Assembly (NCBI GenBank): GCA_037954325.1
Contig: JBBMNZ010000014.1
Span: forward strand, 13,710,956 to 13,774,955
Source of the DNA: Fistularia commersonii
Lineage: Eukaryota > Chordata > Actinopteri > Syngnathiformes > Fistulariidae
Direction of reading: 5' to 3'
Length of the DNA: 64,000 nt
Numbering within the stretch: the stretch's first letter is position 1; each line of letters begins with the position of its first letter. Positions 25,471-36,752 of the stretch are shown one piece after another. The translations under genes were made by a program, and so were the position numbers. The notes beneath the pieces are model-generated. The model saw only the letters and a program-made list of their open reading frames with translations. It had not been told where the DNA came from and did no database searches.

Positions 25471-26273
25471 GAAAGGACTTGTAAAAACGTCATTATTACT
25501 CTATATTACCCTATCACAAAAGTCTTATTTATAATGATCCTTACAGAAGACAAAGACACTGCTAATATTGTATTGCCAGTGTTATGGAATGCATATGCAC
25601 ATGCAATGGCTTCAAAGTTCTCTTATAGAAATGTAATATTTTGATGTTATGAAATCAGTATTTTAAATCACAAGGTGTTAAAGCAATACATAGCAAAATG
25701 AATTTCACAACATGAGGAAAGTGGCGCAGTCCAAATAATGGATCCTAATTACTAATATAATGATGATTCTTTCTTCCAAAACAAAGGTTTTCTTGAATTC
25801 CTGTATGATAAGGTCCATTTAAAACACCTTTATTTACCTTTCTAATATTTTTTAATGAATGAGATCTGGTCCAGTTCAAATTGGTATTCTCCATCAATTT
25901 TGAGCTAAATCTTTAAATCCTCAAACAAAAAAAAGTGTTAAGCACCACACTTGCACGCACAGACCTACGCAAATCCTTAAAAGAACTGAACGTACTGTCT
26001 TTTCTACTGTGCCTTGTCCTTTTTCAGATTTAAAAACAAAGGGGTGATAGAGGGGGTATGGCAATGGGCCTAAAGACATCTATGGTTTCCTTTTCCACTG
26101 ATGGTATGGAAAAAAATAAATGATGGAAGTTAGGTTTGTGGCCTATGGTCCAGAGGGACTGATACTGGAGATGTCAGGAGACATGAGTATGTTATGGGAT
26201 TTGTCTGTGTATAAATAAGAGTAGCAGATTCAGTTTAAAAGCTCATCTAGTTTTATCTTTGACTGTATGTCTG

Positions 26274-27272
26274 CCCAGGCTTCTCATCTCTTCATATCTC
26301 TTGAGCAGTTGGTCCTCTTGCATTTCAGAACAACTGACTTAAGATAATCCCTGGACATTTCTCTATGATAAATTTTGTCGGATAACAAATGTGTTTTCAG
26401 AAGAATGAATTTAGTCGCAGTTAATGCAATTATGCTAAAGCATTTTCATCGGGGGATGTACTGAAATGCTGGAGTTCTTGTTTGTGATTCTGGGATGTTC
26501 AGTGAGGTGAACAGGAGCAGTCACAGTGCCAGAGTTGTAACTATGATTCCCCACTGGACCCACACAGGCTAAAAGTCTATATGTGTATATGTCTTTCAGG
26601 CGTAGATGATACAGGTGCTCTCATGCTTCATTGTTTTGTTAGAAAACATCATCCTCCAATTTTAACTTGATATTTGGATCTAAAAGATTCTTCTTTCCTC
26701 ATTATCACTGGGTTTGAAATGAAAAGATGTGGCTGGGGTCAAAATCAGGATCATAAACAGGAATAAGTTTGCCTATAACATCACATAACAAATCGTGGAA
26801 GCTGCTTTATTAAATCAGAATAGAAGTTTCATTTCAGATCCGAACCCTTGTTCCTCTGCTTTTGTGATCCATAACATTAATCTTTTTTTGCTTTTTGTCT
26901 GACTACTGGGATGTTGGTGCTGCTTTCAATCAGATGCTCAGCTTGCATGCAAGTGCAAATCAGAATCAGAATCACAAAAAAAACTTTACTTGTCCCCAAG
27001 GGGCAATTGGGGGTCACATGGGGCAGCAGCATCAAATTGACTGCCTGTCAGCCCTGGCTTCTCATCTCTGCATATCTCTTGAGCGTTTGTTCCTGTTGCA
27101 TTTCAGAACAGCTGACTTAAGACGATCCCTGAACATTTCTCTATAATAATGTTGTCAGATATCAAATGTGTTTTAATGAGAATAAATTTAGCTGCATTTA
27201 ATGCAATTATTCTTAAGCATAATATACAAAATTTACTGAATTCCTGCACCCTCTGGGATCTGTTGGTGAGGA
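26274..27272. repeat. Direct duplication of a 220-240 bp intronic segment
   Basis: 26274-26510 and 27052-27272 align along their length with small gaps: CTTCTCATCTCTTCATATCTC against CTTCTCATCTCTGCATATCTC, then gcatttcagaaca(a/g)ctgacttaaga, and aatgcaattat near the end. They are in the same orientation, about 780 bp apart, and roughly 80-85% alike by eye. They may be an old duplication or two copies of an unrecognised repeat. Confidence 0.75.
26955..27012 (-). mobile_element. LINE/SINE 3' tail, TTCTGA type
   Basis: The - strand reads CCAATTGCCCCTTGGGGACA, AGTAAAG, a T run, then GATTCTGATTCTGATT. This is the same plan as at 400-505 and 6654-6705, and the CCCCTTGGGGACAA(A)TAAAG motif is common at the 3' ends of fish LINEs. 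Confidence 0.55.
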
Positions 27273-27800
27273 AATTAATGATCTACTGGATGAGCTGGTG
27301 GTTGAGTTAGAGACGGGTCGGTCATCAGCTTCTCTGCCAGTATGTACACTTGCAGAGTGTTAAAAGCTGAGGAGAAGTCATCGAAAAGGAGCCTGGCTGG
27401 GGTGTGGGGCGTTTCCAGGTTTCTGTGTATGGAATCAGTGAGGAAGATCTTGGCATCATCCACCCCTCTCCGAGCCATATAAGCAAATTGAAGAGGATCA
27501 ATCAGGGGTTCAGTTACTCTGGTGATGTGAATTTTTACAATTTTCTCAATGGCCTCCATTACCAGTGAGGTGAGAGCCACTGTTCTAAGGTCGTTCAGGG
27601 CTTTAGGGGGCCTCTTTTTGGGGATGGGAATCACTGTTGAGTGAACCCACATCTGGGGCACAGTGCTGCAGGACAGATTGTTATGGAAAGGAAGATGAAA
27701 ACTTCCCCCAGCTGCTCAGTAGAATGTTTAAGGGTATGTCCACAGATCCCGTCTTGACCAGGTGCTGTGGTCGATGATGAATATTCCCAGGCTGCATCTG
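27265..27800 (-). mobile_element. Rex1-like LINE, reverse transcriptase fragment
   Basis: A 128-codon - strand frame (27275-27661) reads STVIPIPKKRPPKALNDLRT, VALTSLVMEAIEKIV, DPLQFAYMARRGVDDA and FDDFSSAFNT. These are ordered blocks of a non-LTR reverse transcriptase: the VALTS finger region, then QFAY, then FSSAFNT near the catalytic palm. FSSAFNT is the sequence targeted by the classical Rex1 PCR primer. The catalytic FADD box and the 3' end are missing. Related pieces lie at 47750-48195 and 48780-49830, all antisense. Confidence 0.7.
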
Positions 27801-27889
27801 ATTGGATACTCTTTCAGCGGTCTAATTTTGAATTTTAAACCACAAACTGAGATGACAACATGTCTGTAAAGCTTTTACACGTTGACCCA

Positions 27890-28011
27890 AAGAAATAAAA
27901 TAAGATAAGATAAGATAAGATAAGATAACCTACATTGATCCCCATTGGGCAAATTCCATTGTCACAGCAGCGAAACAGTTATAATGTCAAAAAAAAAAAA
28001 AAAAAAAAAAA
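27890..28011 (-). mobile_element. LINE/SINE 3' tail with (TTATC)n end and terminal poly-A (in + strand)
   Basis: The - strand starts with a T run (from A23 at 27989-28011), then GCTGCTGTGACAATGGAATT, a CCCAATGGGGATCAAT hairpin-like motif and (TTATC)n. It matches 59790-59870 almost base for base in the conserved part, so the two are copies of one family. Confidence 0.65.
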
Positions 28012-28202
28012 GATGTTACCACATATGTAACACAAAGCCTGTTTGCTCAATTCACAAGACACCAGAGGTGTAGAATGAATCATGATCCATTGGACACACT
28101 CATTGTTACTTAAAAATGTATGGAAAACAATAATACCACAGTAGCTGATTACGGTTCTTCATATAGTTTATTGTCATTCCACTGCTCCTTCTTTGCTTTC
28201 AG

Positions 28203-28372
28203 GGTACATTACAGAAGTTTGTTGATGACCTATTTGAGACCATCTTCAGCACTGCGCACAGGGGAAGTGCCCTGCCACTCGCTATTAAGTACATGTTTGA
28301 CTTCCTGGATGAGCAAGCCGACAAGCATTCCATCACAGACTATGACGTACGACATACCTGGAAGAGCAACTG
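28203..28372 (+). CDS. plxna1: plxna1 exon: GAP C2 segment (GTLQKFVDDLFETIF)
   Basis: The acceptor is tttgctttcag before 28203, and the donor TG|gtgagt follows 28372, close to consensus. It encodes GTLQKFVDDLFETIFSTAHR, GSALPLAIKYMFDFLDEQAD and KHSITDYDVRHTWKSN, residues 468-524, plus two bases of a cysteine codon. This is the core helical segment of the C2 half of the GAP domain. A 95-codon open frame overlapping it in another frame (28120-28407) is a shadow. Confidence 0.95.
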
Positions 28373-29403
28373 GTGAGTACAGAAATATTCTTCCTCTCCT
28401 TTTGTGAATGAATTATTTGAAAATGACAAATTATCCAAATTCAGAACCAGACAACATAATCCAACTCATAAACTTCTATGTATACTTTCCCACTTGTAAC
28501 CTAAAATAACTTCTAAGAGATTTTAGATTACTAGAATGAAAAGGAAATACCTTATAAAAGAAAAAACCCAATAAATCTACTGAGACTTCATTGTCTTGTT
28601 AACATCATAGTCTCCTCCAAATAACATGCTCACCATCATCCTGCGTACCTTTCCTTTAATTCTTGCTGATACTCTAAGCCCACATTACCCCCGGCACATT
28701 TCTCCAACCATTCTAACCAGCTTGTGCATGTTACTTACTTAACCTCTTTTCCACATTCTCAATTAATTTGGCTTGTTGACCCTTTCTACATTGATTAAAA
28801 TCCTTCACCTTCTTTATCTTTACTTCCTTTTACATGGCTATTCTACTTGGATCCATCTCATTCACAACATATGTAGTATACACAGTATACAGCAGTATAC
28901 TTTCTTTTTAGTCCTGACAAAAGGCTCTGCATATATCTAGTGAACACTTGAGAACACTTGCCTTTCGCCCCCTTGGGGATGCATTATAGAGAAACGTGTT
29001 TTGTGAAAATCATTAAACATTATTCATATAATTCTCGAAAAAACAAGCTCAGTTTTAATGGTTTATTTTATTTTTTCATGAATTCATTCATCAATGCATT
29101 AATTTATTGATTCATTCATTCATAACTTTTAAAACACTGCAACCAGTGATAAACATTTACATACCTCCTGCTGCTGTATTTTAACTCTGTAGGGACTACA
29201 GATATTCCATGTTAGAACAAATCTGCCTGTCCACCTTTAAAACCATTTAACACAAGCCTGCTTATTGAGTATTGCTTTCTTAATGAACAACTAAGAACTA
29301 CTTTTACATCACTCTATACATCAATGAATAAATCATTTTTACACTTCACATGAATTAATGCTGCTTTTCAAAAAGTGCACTTTTGTGTTTTCCCTTCTTG
29401 CAG
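28373..29403. other. plxna1: plxna1 intron, 1.0 kb, with an RTE-like fragment
   Basis: Bounded by gtgagt and cttcttgcag. 28648-28842 is similar to 34225-34440, part of the RTE-like element. The rest is AT-rich and unique-looking. Confidence 0.65.
28648..28842 (-). mobile_element. RTE-like LINE fragment, copy of 34225-34440
   Basis: The phrase TTCTTGCTGATACTCT(A/T)AGCCCACATT and the following TTTCTCCAACCATTCTAACC occur at both loci, same orientation, with about 80% likeness by eye over about 190 bases. On the - strand the second copy leads into a readable C-terminal RTE-like frame, so this copy is called an RTE-like fragment. Confidence 0.55.
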
Positions 29404-29616
29404 TCTTCCTTTGAGGTTTTGGGTAAATGTGATCAAGAACCCACAGTTTGTCTTTGACATCCACAAGAACAGCATCACGGATGCCTGTCTGTCTGTGGTG
29501 GCCCAGACCTTCATGGACTCCTGTTCAACGTCAGAACACAAATTAGGAAAAGACTCACCTTCAAATAAACTCCTCTATGCTAAAGACATCCCCAACTACA
29601 AGAATTGGGTAGAGAG
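29404..29616 (+). CDS. plxna1: plxna1 exon: GAP C2 catalytic arginine segment
   Basis: The acceptor is cttcttgcag before 29404, and the donor AG|gtatgt follows 29616. It encodes CLPLRFWVNVIKNPQF, VFDIHKNSITDACLSVVAQT, FMDSCSTSEHKLGKDSPSNK and LLYAKDIPNYKNWVE, residues 524-595. The arginine in LPLRFWVN corresponds to the second catalytic arginine region of the plexin GAP, and the asparagine-containing WVNVIKNP segment is also kept. This is the most conserved part of the plexin tail, so the GAP is expected to be active. Confidence 0.96.
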
Positions 29617-30955
29617 GTATGTCAAAGTTAAATCCATACTAAAAGGAAATCAGACAAGTACGGTAAAGTAAAAAAAAGACAAAAAAACACAAACTCCTTG
29701 ATGGTAAGATCATGTAGTCATTGTATGAAAGTACTATCTCATAAGAACAGAAAAAGACGACTATTTCTTATCTCACTTTTAGGGTCAGTCTGCTAAAGTA
29801 ACTGCAATGTCATGTTGCGATAACTAGTTCTCATCTGCATCTTCTTGCTCTTGGCTTATTCATGTCAAACAAAATAAAAAAAGTATGTGCTCTCTCAATT
29901 AATCATCGAGTAGAAAAGTCAAGCCAAGAAACAAAAGAAACAGGTAAAAATTTGATTTACAGCATCTATGACATTATTTTCCTAAATCAAGGCTCTTAAA
30001 TTACGCTTCATGATTGATATTTTGCCACAACCTGTGTGCAGTAAACCTTTCTGATATTGAGACAACTATTCTTCAAGTAGAATGCATCTGCTTTTATTTT
30101 TAATACAACTCAACAGTGTAACCTCTTATTTAAATAAATAGATTTGTCGATAGATACATAAAGAAGTAAAGTCATATCCTGACTCACACAAATTAGAAAC
30201 ATGATCTAAGGGAGGGAGGGAGGGATCATACTTTGAAAATCCTTCAAATATTTTTGGCATTTTTTTCTGACATTGACAAAAAAATGGAAATTGAGATGAA
30301 TATAAATATGTATTGAAATAATGAAGGTGATAGCTGAGTACAACAACAATGGTAAAAAATGACTTCTTAGCATTTCTGGAGTAGTTTTTGGGCCTGAACC
30401 CAGTCAGCCAAACAAGCAGGATTGCCTTGATCAAAGTCCAGAAAAAAAAAAAAAGATTGTAGAAAAAAAGGGGGTATAATGAAACAAAAGCGAGGTTTGA
30501 TTTTAGGAGCAGATACAAGAGCTATTCACAAATCTATGTCCTCTTACTGAAAAACCTCGAAAAGGACACCCAGATCTCAGTTCTCTGAGAAATTATGATG
30601 CTCATCATCTCATTGATCAGCTTACAATTAAGCTTACAATTCTAGTCTTTTTGGCAGGATTGTGACATTTACAAAATAAGAAAACTAAGAGGATGAAACA
30701 GATAAAGTTAACAGCTATAGAACAGAACTGATATCATATCATATCTTGGCCCCAGAGCTGTTCATGAGCCAATGAAGGCCTTTGGTTGTATTTTTGCCCT
30801 ATTTCAAATAGTATCACTTACAGTGAAGAAAAGAAAGTATGAATCTGTGATGAAGGAATCTTCATGTTTTTTTCACACTGTCCCTTAGTTTGGGCTCATT
30901 TTAGGGGGAATATAAATGGAATTTTATGCAAATATCTGCTTGTCTTTTCCTCCAG
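29617..30955. other. plxna1: plxna1 intron, 1.3 kb, no recognised element
   Basis: Bounded by gtatgt and tttcctccag. The 130-codon - strand frame at 30126-30518 is rich in F, L and Y but has no known domain; it is treated as chance. Confidence 0.6.
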
Positions 30956-31106
30956 ATATTATTCGGACATATCTCGTATGCCAGCCATCAGCGATCAGGA
31001 CATGAGTGCCTACCTAGCAGAGCAGTCACGTCTCAACCTCAGCCAGTTCAACAGCATGTCTGCACTGCACGAGATCTACTCTTACATCATCAAATACAAA
31101 GATGAG
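30956..31106 (+). CDS. plxna1: plxna1 exon: GAP C2 segment (YLAEQSRLNLSQFNSM)
   Basis: The acceptor is tttcctccag before 30956, and the donor GAG|gtgaga follows 31106. With the split arginine it reads RYYSDISRMPAISDQDMSAY, LAEQSRLNLSQFNSMSALHE and IYSYIIKYKDE, residues 595-645. These are C-terminal helices of the GAP fold. LSQFNSMSALHEIYSY is the plexin-A1 form, where A2 typically carries a different QFN-region sequence. Confidence 0.95.
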
Positions 31107-32559
31107 GTGAGAACTATGTATGGACAACAACATAAAGGAGCGCATGGTGTCGGAATTACTCTGTGACGGGCTAGAGGTAATTTTCACTGAAGTGCAATGG
31201 TAAGCCACCCAGATTTGCACAGCACTGAGAGATGTTATCACCATTAGGGTCCACATTAAGGCAAGAGCTAAACACATTATGAAGCTAATGGAGCTTCATT
31301 ACATTTATGTATTTTTACTTTCTCTCCTTGGGCCCTGTATGCAAGTTGCTCAAGACTGGTGACTGCTTAAAATTAAATCATGTGTATGTGCTCGGGTGTG
31401 TATGTGCAAGACAACCTTCCATAATAGATTTCTTCACTATGCACCTTACTCTATCTATTAAGAATATACATACGCAAACTAAAATGACAGCGAAATACCC
31501 CCTCCTAACTATTTGATCTCTTATAACCTCCAGATCTTCTTTGTCTTCTATTCCCTTGTCTTTATTTTCCCTCTCTTGATTCACGATGGTTCAAATTCTG
31601 CCATTCGAACTTAAACATCCTCCTCCTTGCTCCTAATGGAGAGCGATATGATATACTCAACCTCTGCTTCCACCCACTTTATCATGTTTTTTTTTCCTTT
31701 GGTGAAAGAGAAGTTGTCTCAGCCGCTTTCCTTCCCCTCATGCTTCCTCTCAAACCCTCCTCTACAGCAGTATTACAGTGGTTATGTTGCCTGCTTGCAG
31801 CTGGCCGCTTTTCAAGCCACTGCTCCCCTTCATTACAGACTATTATACTGATGCAGGCAACTGCTAGGTCCCCGACATCTCTTACTTGTTTCCTGACCTT
31901 ACACCACATAGAAATGTACAATTGCTGATACAGTAAAGACAAAGAAGTACAGAAACCCACTAATAGATTCAAGAGCAAAAACAAGCTTACATACACTTTA
32001 CAATATGCATTCTTAGTTGACAGTGAGAGGACATTTTCTATTGCCTGCCTATATAGGACTATTGCATTAACTCAAATTTGTCACCATGACAGTTTTCAGA
32101 GCATGTGAGTCTTTTTTAGTAAGTGGTGTCTATTTAGTTTCTTTTTTTTTCAACTAAGTCACTGTTATGTCAATGTAATTTCTCAAAAATCACTTCAAAT
32201 TTGAAATATCACCCAAGTCTACCCTAAATCCCACACCAGATTGACACACCAGAGTATCTAACGCATTTGATTATGATAAATAAACTATTGTGCAATATTC
32301 TACTCTACCCTCACTCAGGGCAACATTTGTGGTGCAGTGAGTGGAGCTAGAATCAGTTAATAGCAATAACTAACAATTATCAATGATGATTAGTAATCAA
32401 AGTTCTTGCAATATCATTAACCCAGTAATGATATCAACCTTCATTCGGAGGGCACAACCACCAAAACTGGAAAATTACTAATAAGTGGAACACAGTCTCA
32501 GGAAGGGATTTATCAAAATGTCAATAATTAACAATAATGATATTCTAGACTAGTAAGGT

Positions 32560-33684
<1,125 letters not shown>

Positions 33685-33944
33685 GGAAATGGTTTTCTGT
33701 TATAAGTCTGTACTTGAGGCACAACAAAACAATGATGAATAATTCATTATACTTTCCTCACATGTCCTCTCTTTAAAGTGGACACAAAATATTTTGAGAG
33801 ATTTTTTTACATGCTTGCAGAAACAAGTAAGATAGGTCCTTGGTTTCTTTTTGTGTGTGCATAATAGTTGAGAAAATTTTAAGTAGAAAATCCTTAAATA
33901 ACAGCCTGGCATCACATCAGTATTTCTGAAAAACCATTCACGTT

Positions 33945-36235
33945 AAAAAAACAACATCCATAAATCTCCTCTTTGGTCCTCCTTTAGGCCTCCTGCCTGG
34001 CAGCTCATACCGTCTCAGTCTGGCCACTTTGATTGTATCCACCAAACATCTTACTTGTACTGTCCCAACGATGGACTTATTCCTGATGGTACCCTTCTTT
34101 GTCTCTCTCAATGAGAACCTCAGCATTTTCGTTTCTTCTACCTCCAGCTCTGCTTCTAATCATGTCCTCGATGTCACTGTCTCTAAACCAGGTGTCTTTT
34201 CTGGGCTCACCACCAGCCTGTAGACCTTTCCTGTCATTCTTGCTGATACTCTTAGCCCACATTTTCCCTGGCATGTTTCTCCAACCATTCTAACCTGCTT
34301 GTACATGTTACTTCCTTCACCTCTTTTCCATATTCACCGTTGATTTGGACTGTTGACCATTAGTACATAGACTATAATCCTTTACCTTCTTTATCCTTTA
34401 CCTTCTTTATCCTTTACCTCCTTCCTACTATTATCTATTATTGTTATGTTTTTGCTTGAAACTCTGGCACAACAATTTCCTTCAGGATAAATAAAGTTGT
34501 TCTCTCATCTCTCTTTCTCTACTTCCTTTTTCCTGCAGTTATACTTTATTCTTCTCTTTTCTAGAGCATACCTCCATTTCTTTGGATTTTCTACTGAATA
34601 CAATTTTCTTCAACATTGTCAAAGCAAATAATGCATCTGCGGTACTCTTTCTTGGAATGAAACCATACTGCTGCTCACAACACTACTATTTTCAGTGTAG
34701 CGTACACTGCTCTTTCTAATAACATCATACATTTCCTCATAAACTGAAACCTCTGTAGTTACCGCAACTTCCTTCTTTAAAGACTCCATATTTTCTTAAA
34801 ATTCAATACTAGAACACTTCTCCACTTCTTAGACATCCTCTTAGACTGTTTACACCTCCACAGACGTATCAAGTATATCATACTAACCACCTTTCCACTC
34901 ATCCTCTTAAATTCCCTCTTCACATAACATGCAATACTCTTTGTTACTTTGTGGTCAACAACGATTATCCTTTGCTTATACGCCTTGTTTTCTGTCACTT
35001 TCCTCATTCATCTAATCATCAAAGTAAACTTTCTCTGCACACTTCTGGCACCTGTCAAGACACCAGAAGTGTGCGTCAGAAGTGCCAGAATTGTTGCTTC
35101 TCTATCCTTAATCACCTGAACCTGCTGCACATCCTTTCCATCTCTATCTCTGTTTTCCCAACGTGTATAAATCACTATCCAAGCTCGTGTACAATTCATT
35201 TGCCCTTTGTTAAAATTTGCCACTTTTACCTGAACCTTACACTTCTTCTCCCTGTACACTTGTCTACCCTTTTCAGACCCCTCAGCGTCCCTTATTTTCT
35301 TTGCTAACCTCTTTCTCTGTATAAAATCCTGAACTTCCTTACATACACCACCGTTTGTTGATGGCTACACTTTCACCTACCACTACTTTGTAGCCAGTGA
35401 TCCCCAATCACATCAGCTGCACAAGATGAAGTCTACCTGTAAGATCCTACTATATACTCCATTCTTATAAGCTACCCAGTGGTCCCACTCCCATCCATTT
35501 TGCAAGGTATCACTCCATCATTCCTTCTACATTCCTATCCTGGATATCAAACATACCCATCTCTTCTTTATCACCCTTGTTGCCAGCAACAACATGTGCT
35601 TTGAAGGCTGAACCAACATACCCCCTTAGGGGATACTTGCCATCACTTCACCTGACTCATGCCAGAATTTCCCTTCCTCATCTTGTTCCCATCCATCCTA
35701 TGGGGCTTAACCCCTAACAACAGTGGACGTCATATCTTCAGTTTCTGGCTTCAACAATGCTAACAAACCTTCAAAAAATAACTCCTTTTTTGGTTTCTCT
35801 TCCTGTCAATACCAGGATACAACAGCTTAAATTCTGCCCCTAAGCCTCTAGCCTTGCAACCTTTCCTCTGCATAAAGCAGTGGAACACATTACTGTATAT
35901 CCACCTTCCTCCTCTGCATTATATCAATCAACTCTAGCTTTTCCCGTCATTCTTCCAACATTCAGAGTCTCTTTTCTGGGCCTAAGCCTCTTGTCTTCAC
36001 AGCTTCACAGCTTCTTGCTCTGTTTTGGAAAAGGTTTCCTCCTCTCTTAGTTCGACCCACAATAGCTGACACTGGGGCCCTGTCAGTTTTCAGCACCAAT
36101 TGTCCTTGTTGTTAATAAGCAAATGGAAGTCTAAGGTTTGATTTACTTATTTATTCTGGAGCAGGTTTTGCATCAGATGCCCTTTGTGACCCTTTGCATT
36201 CATCCTGGATTGTCCCCCCCCCCCAGGGCTGCATT
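33945..36235 (-). mobile_element. RTE-like LINE (Expander type), several degenerate blocks
   Basis: The - strand reads, from high to low coordinates: 5' non-coding sequence at 35690-36235 (shared with 48230-48640), unclear sequence, then near 34560-34700 the reverse transcriptase piece QYGFIPRKSTADALFAL, and at 33945-34290 the C-terminal pieces MLRFSLRETKKGTIRN, PGRRPKGGPKRRFMDVV. The palm with its catalytic box is missing. A tail-like insert on the + strand (34440-34515, ending AATAAAGTT) separates the last two blocks. The clade is inferred from RRFMDVV and MLRFSLG-type motifs. Confidence 0.55.
34440..34515 (+). mobile_element. Short LINE/SINE tail insertion, + strand
   Basis: AACAATTTCCTTCAGGATAA then ATAAAGTTGTTCTCTC is the 3' tail motif seen elsewhere in this window (AATTTCC, A/T-rich loop, AATAAAG). 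It interrupts the antisense RTE-like element. Confidence 0.4.
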
Positions 36236-36263
36236 ATTTTAGTGCTCACAATGACAGGGAGCA

Positions 36264-36472
36264 TAATTAATTTTATACTTTATTAATCCCTCATAGGGAA
36301 ATTCATTCTCTGCAATTAACCCATCATGGATGAAACATGAGCAGTAGGCTGCCGTCCATCAGCACAAAGGAAGCAGGTGCCTTGCCCAACAACATTAACG
36401 CACTTGGAGGGGGCGGGAATTGAACCGGAAATGTTCCAAAGACGATTGCTCTACCTCCTGCACCACACTCAC
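36264..36472 (-). mobile_element. tRNA-derived SINE, antisense, with A and B boxes
   Basis: On the - strand the head reads GTGGTGCAGGAGGTAGAGCA (A box) and GGTTCAATTCCCGCC (B box), as in a tRNA gene, then a body with TGGGCAAGGCACCTGCTTCC, ATCCATGATGGGTTAATTGC and a tail GAATTTCCCTATGAGGGATT, AATAAAG. This is the plan of fish tRNA SINEs that borrow a LINE tail. It lies only about 185 bases before the last plexin exon. Confidence 0.7.
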
Positions 36473-36656
36473 AGTCACATTATCATTTTGCTGAAAAACA
36501 AACTGATAGAATTAGATAGTTATCAGCTATATTTCTATGTATCTATGGGTTTTATTGCATTTAACATCAAATGTAGTTTGTATGATTCTATGGAAATTAA
36601 AGGAATAATTCTAATGATGATATTGAAATTTGATATTCCTCCATATTTGTTTTCAG

Positions 36657-36752
36657 ATCCTGTCAGCGTTACAGAAGGATGATCAGTCTCGCCGACAGAG
36701 ACTACGTGGCAAGCTGGAGCAGGTCATTGACACCATGGCCCTTGCAAGCTGA
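36657..36752 (+). CDS. plxna1: plxna1 terminal coding exon and stop codon
   Basis: The acceptor is tttgttttcag before 36657. It encodes ILSALQKDDQSRRQRLRGKL then EQVIDTMALAS and a TGA stop at 36750-36752, residues 646-676. The QSRRQRLRGKLEQ helix is the conserved C-terminal helix of the plexin GAP domain, and the DTMALAS end fits plexin-A1 (A2 ends differently). The preceding intron is 5.55 kb and crowded with mobile elements, so correct splicing must skip many decoy sites. Confidence 0.95.
   Translation: MLSALQKDDQSRRQRLRGKLEQVIDTMALAS

Larger units (their letters stand above)
22150..28202. other. plxna1: plxna1 intron, 6.05 kb, dense in LINE fragments
   Basis: Bounded by gtaaga and tttgctttcag. 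More than half of it is old retrotransposon: a + strand LINE (about 22540-24870), an antisense Rex3 3' end (24875-25470), an antisense Rex1-like piece (27265-27800) and a LINE tail (27890-28011). A 220-240 bp segment is present twice (26274 and 27052). The rest (25480-26270) shows no recognised element. Confidence 0.75.

Noticed and set aside
30126..30518. 130-codon hydrophobic - strand frame inside a plexin intron
   Set aside because: No known domain or signal plan; AT-rich composition gives F, L, Y and K by chance, and the T run adds phenylalanines.
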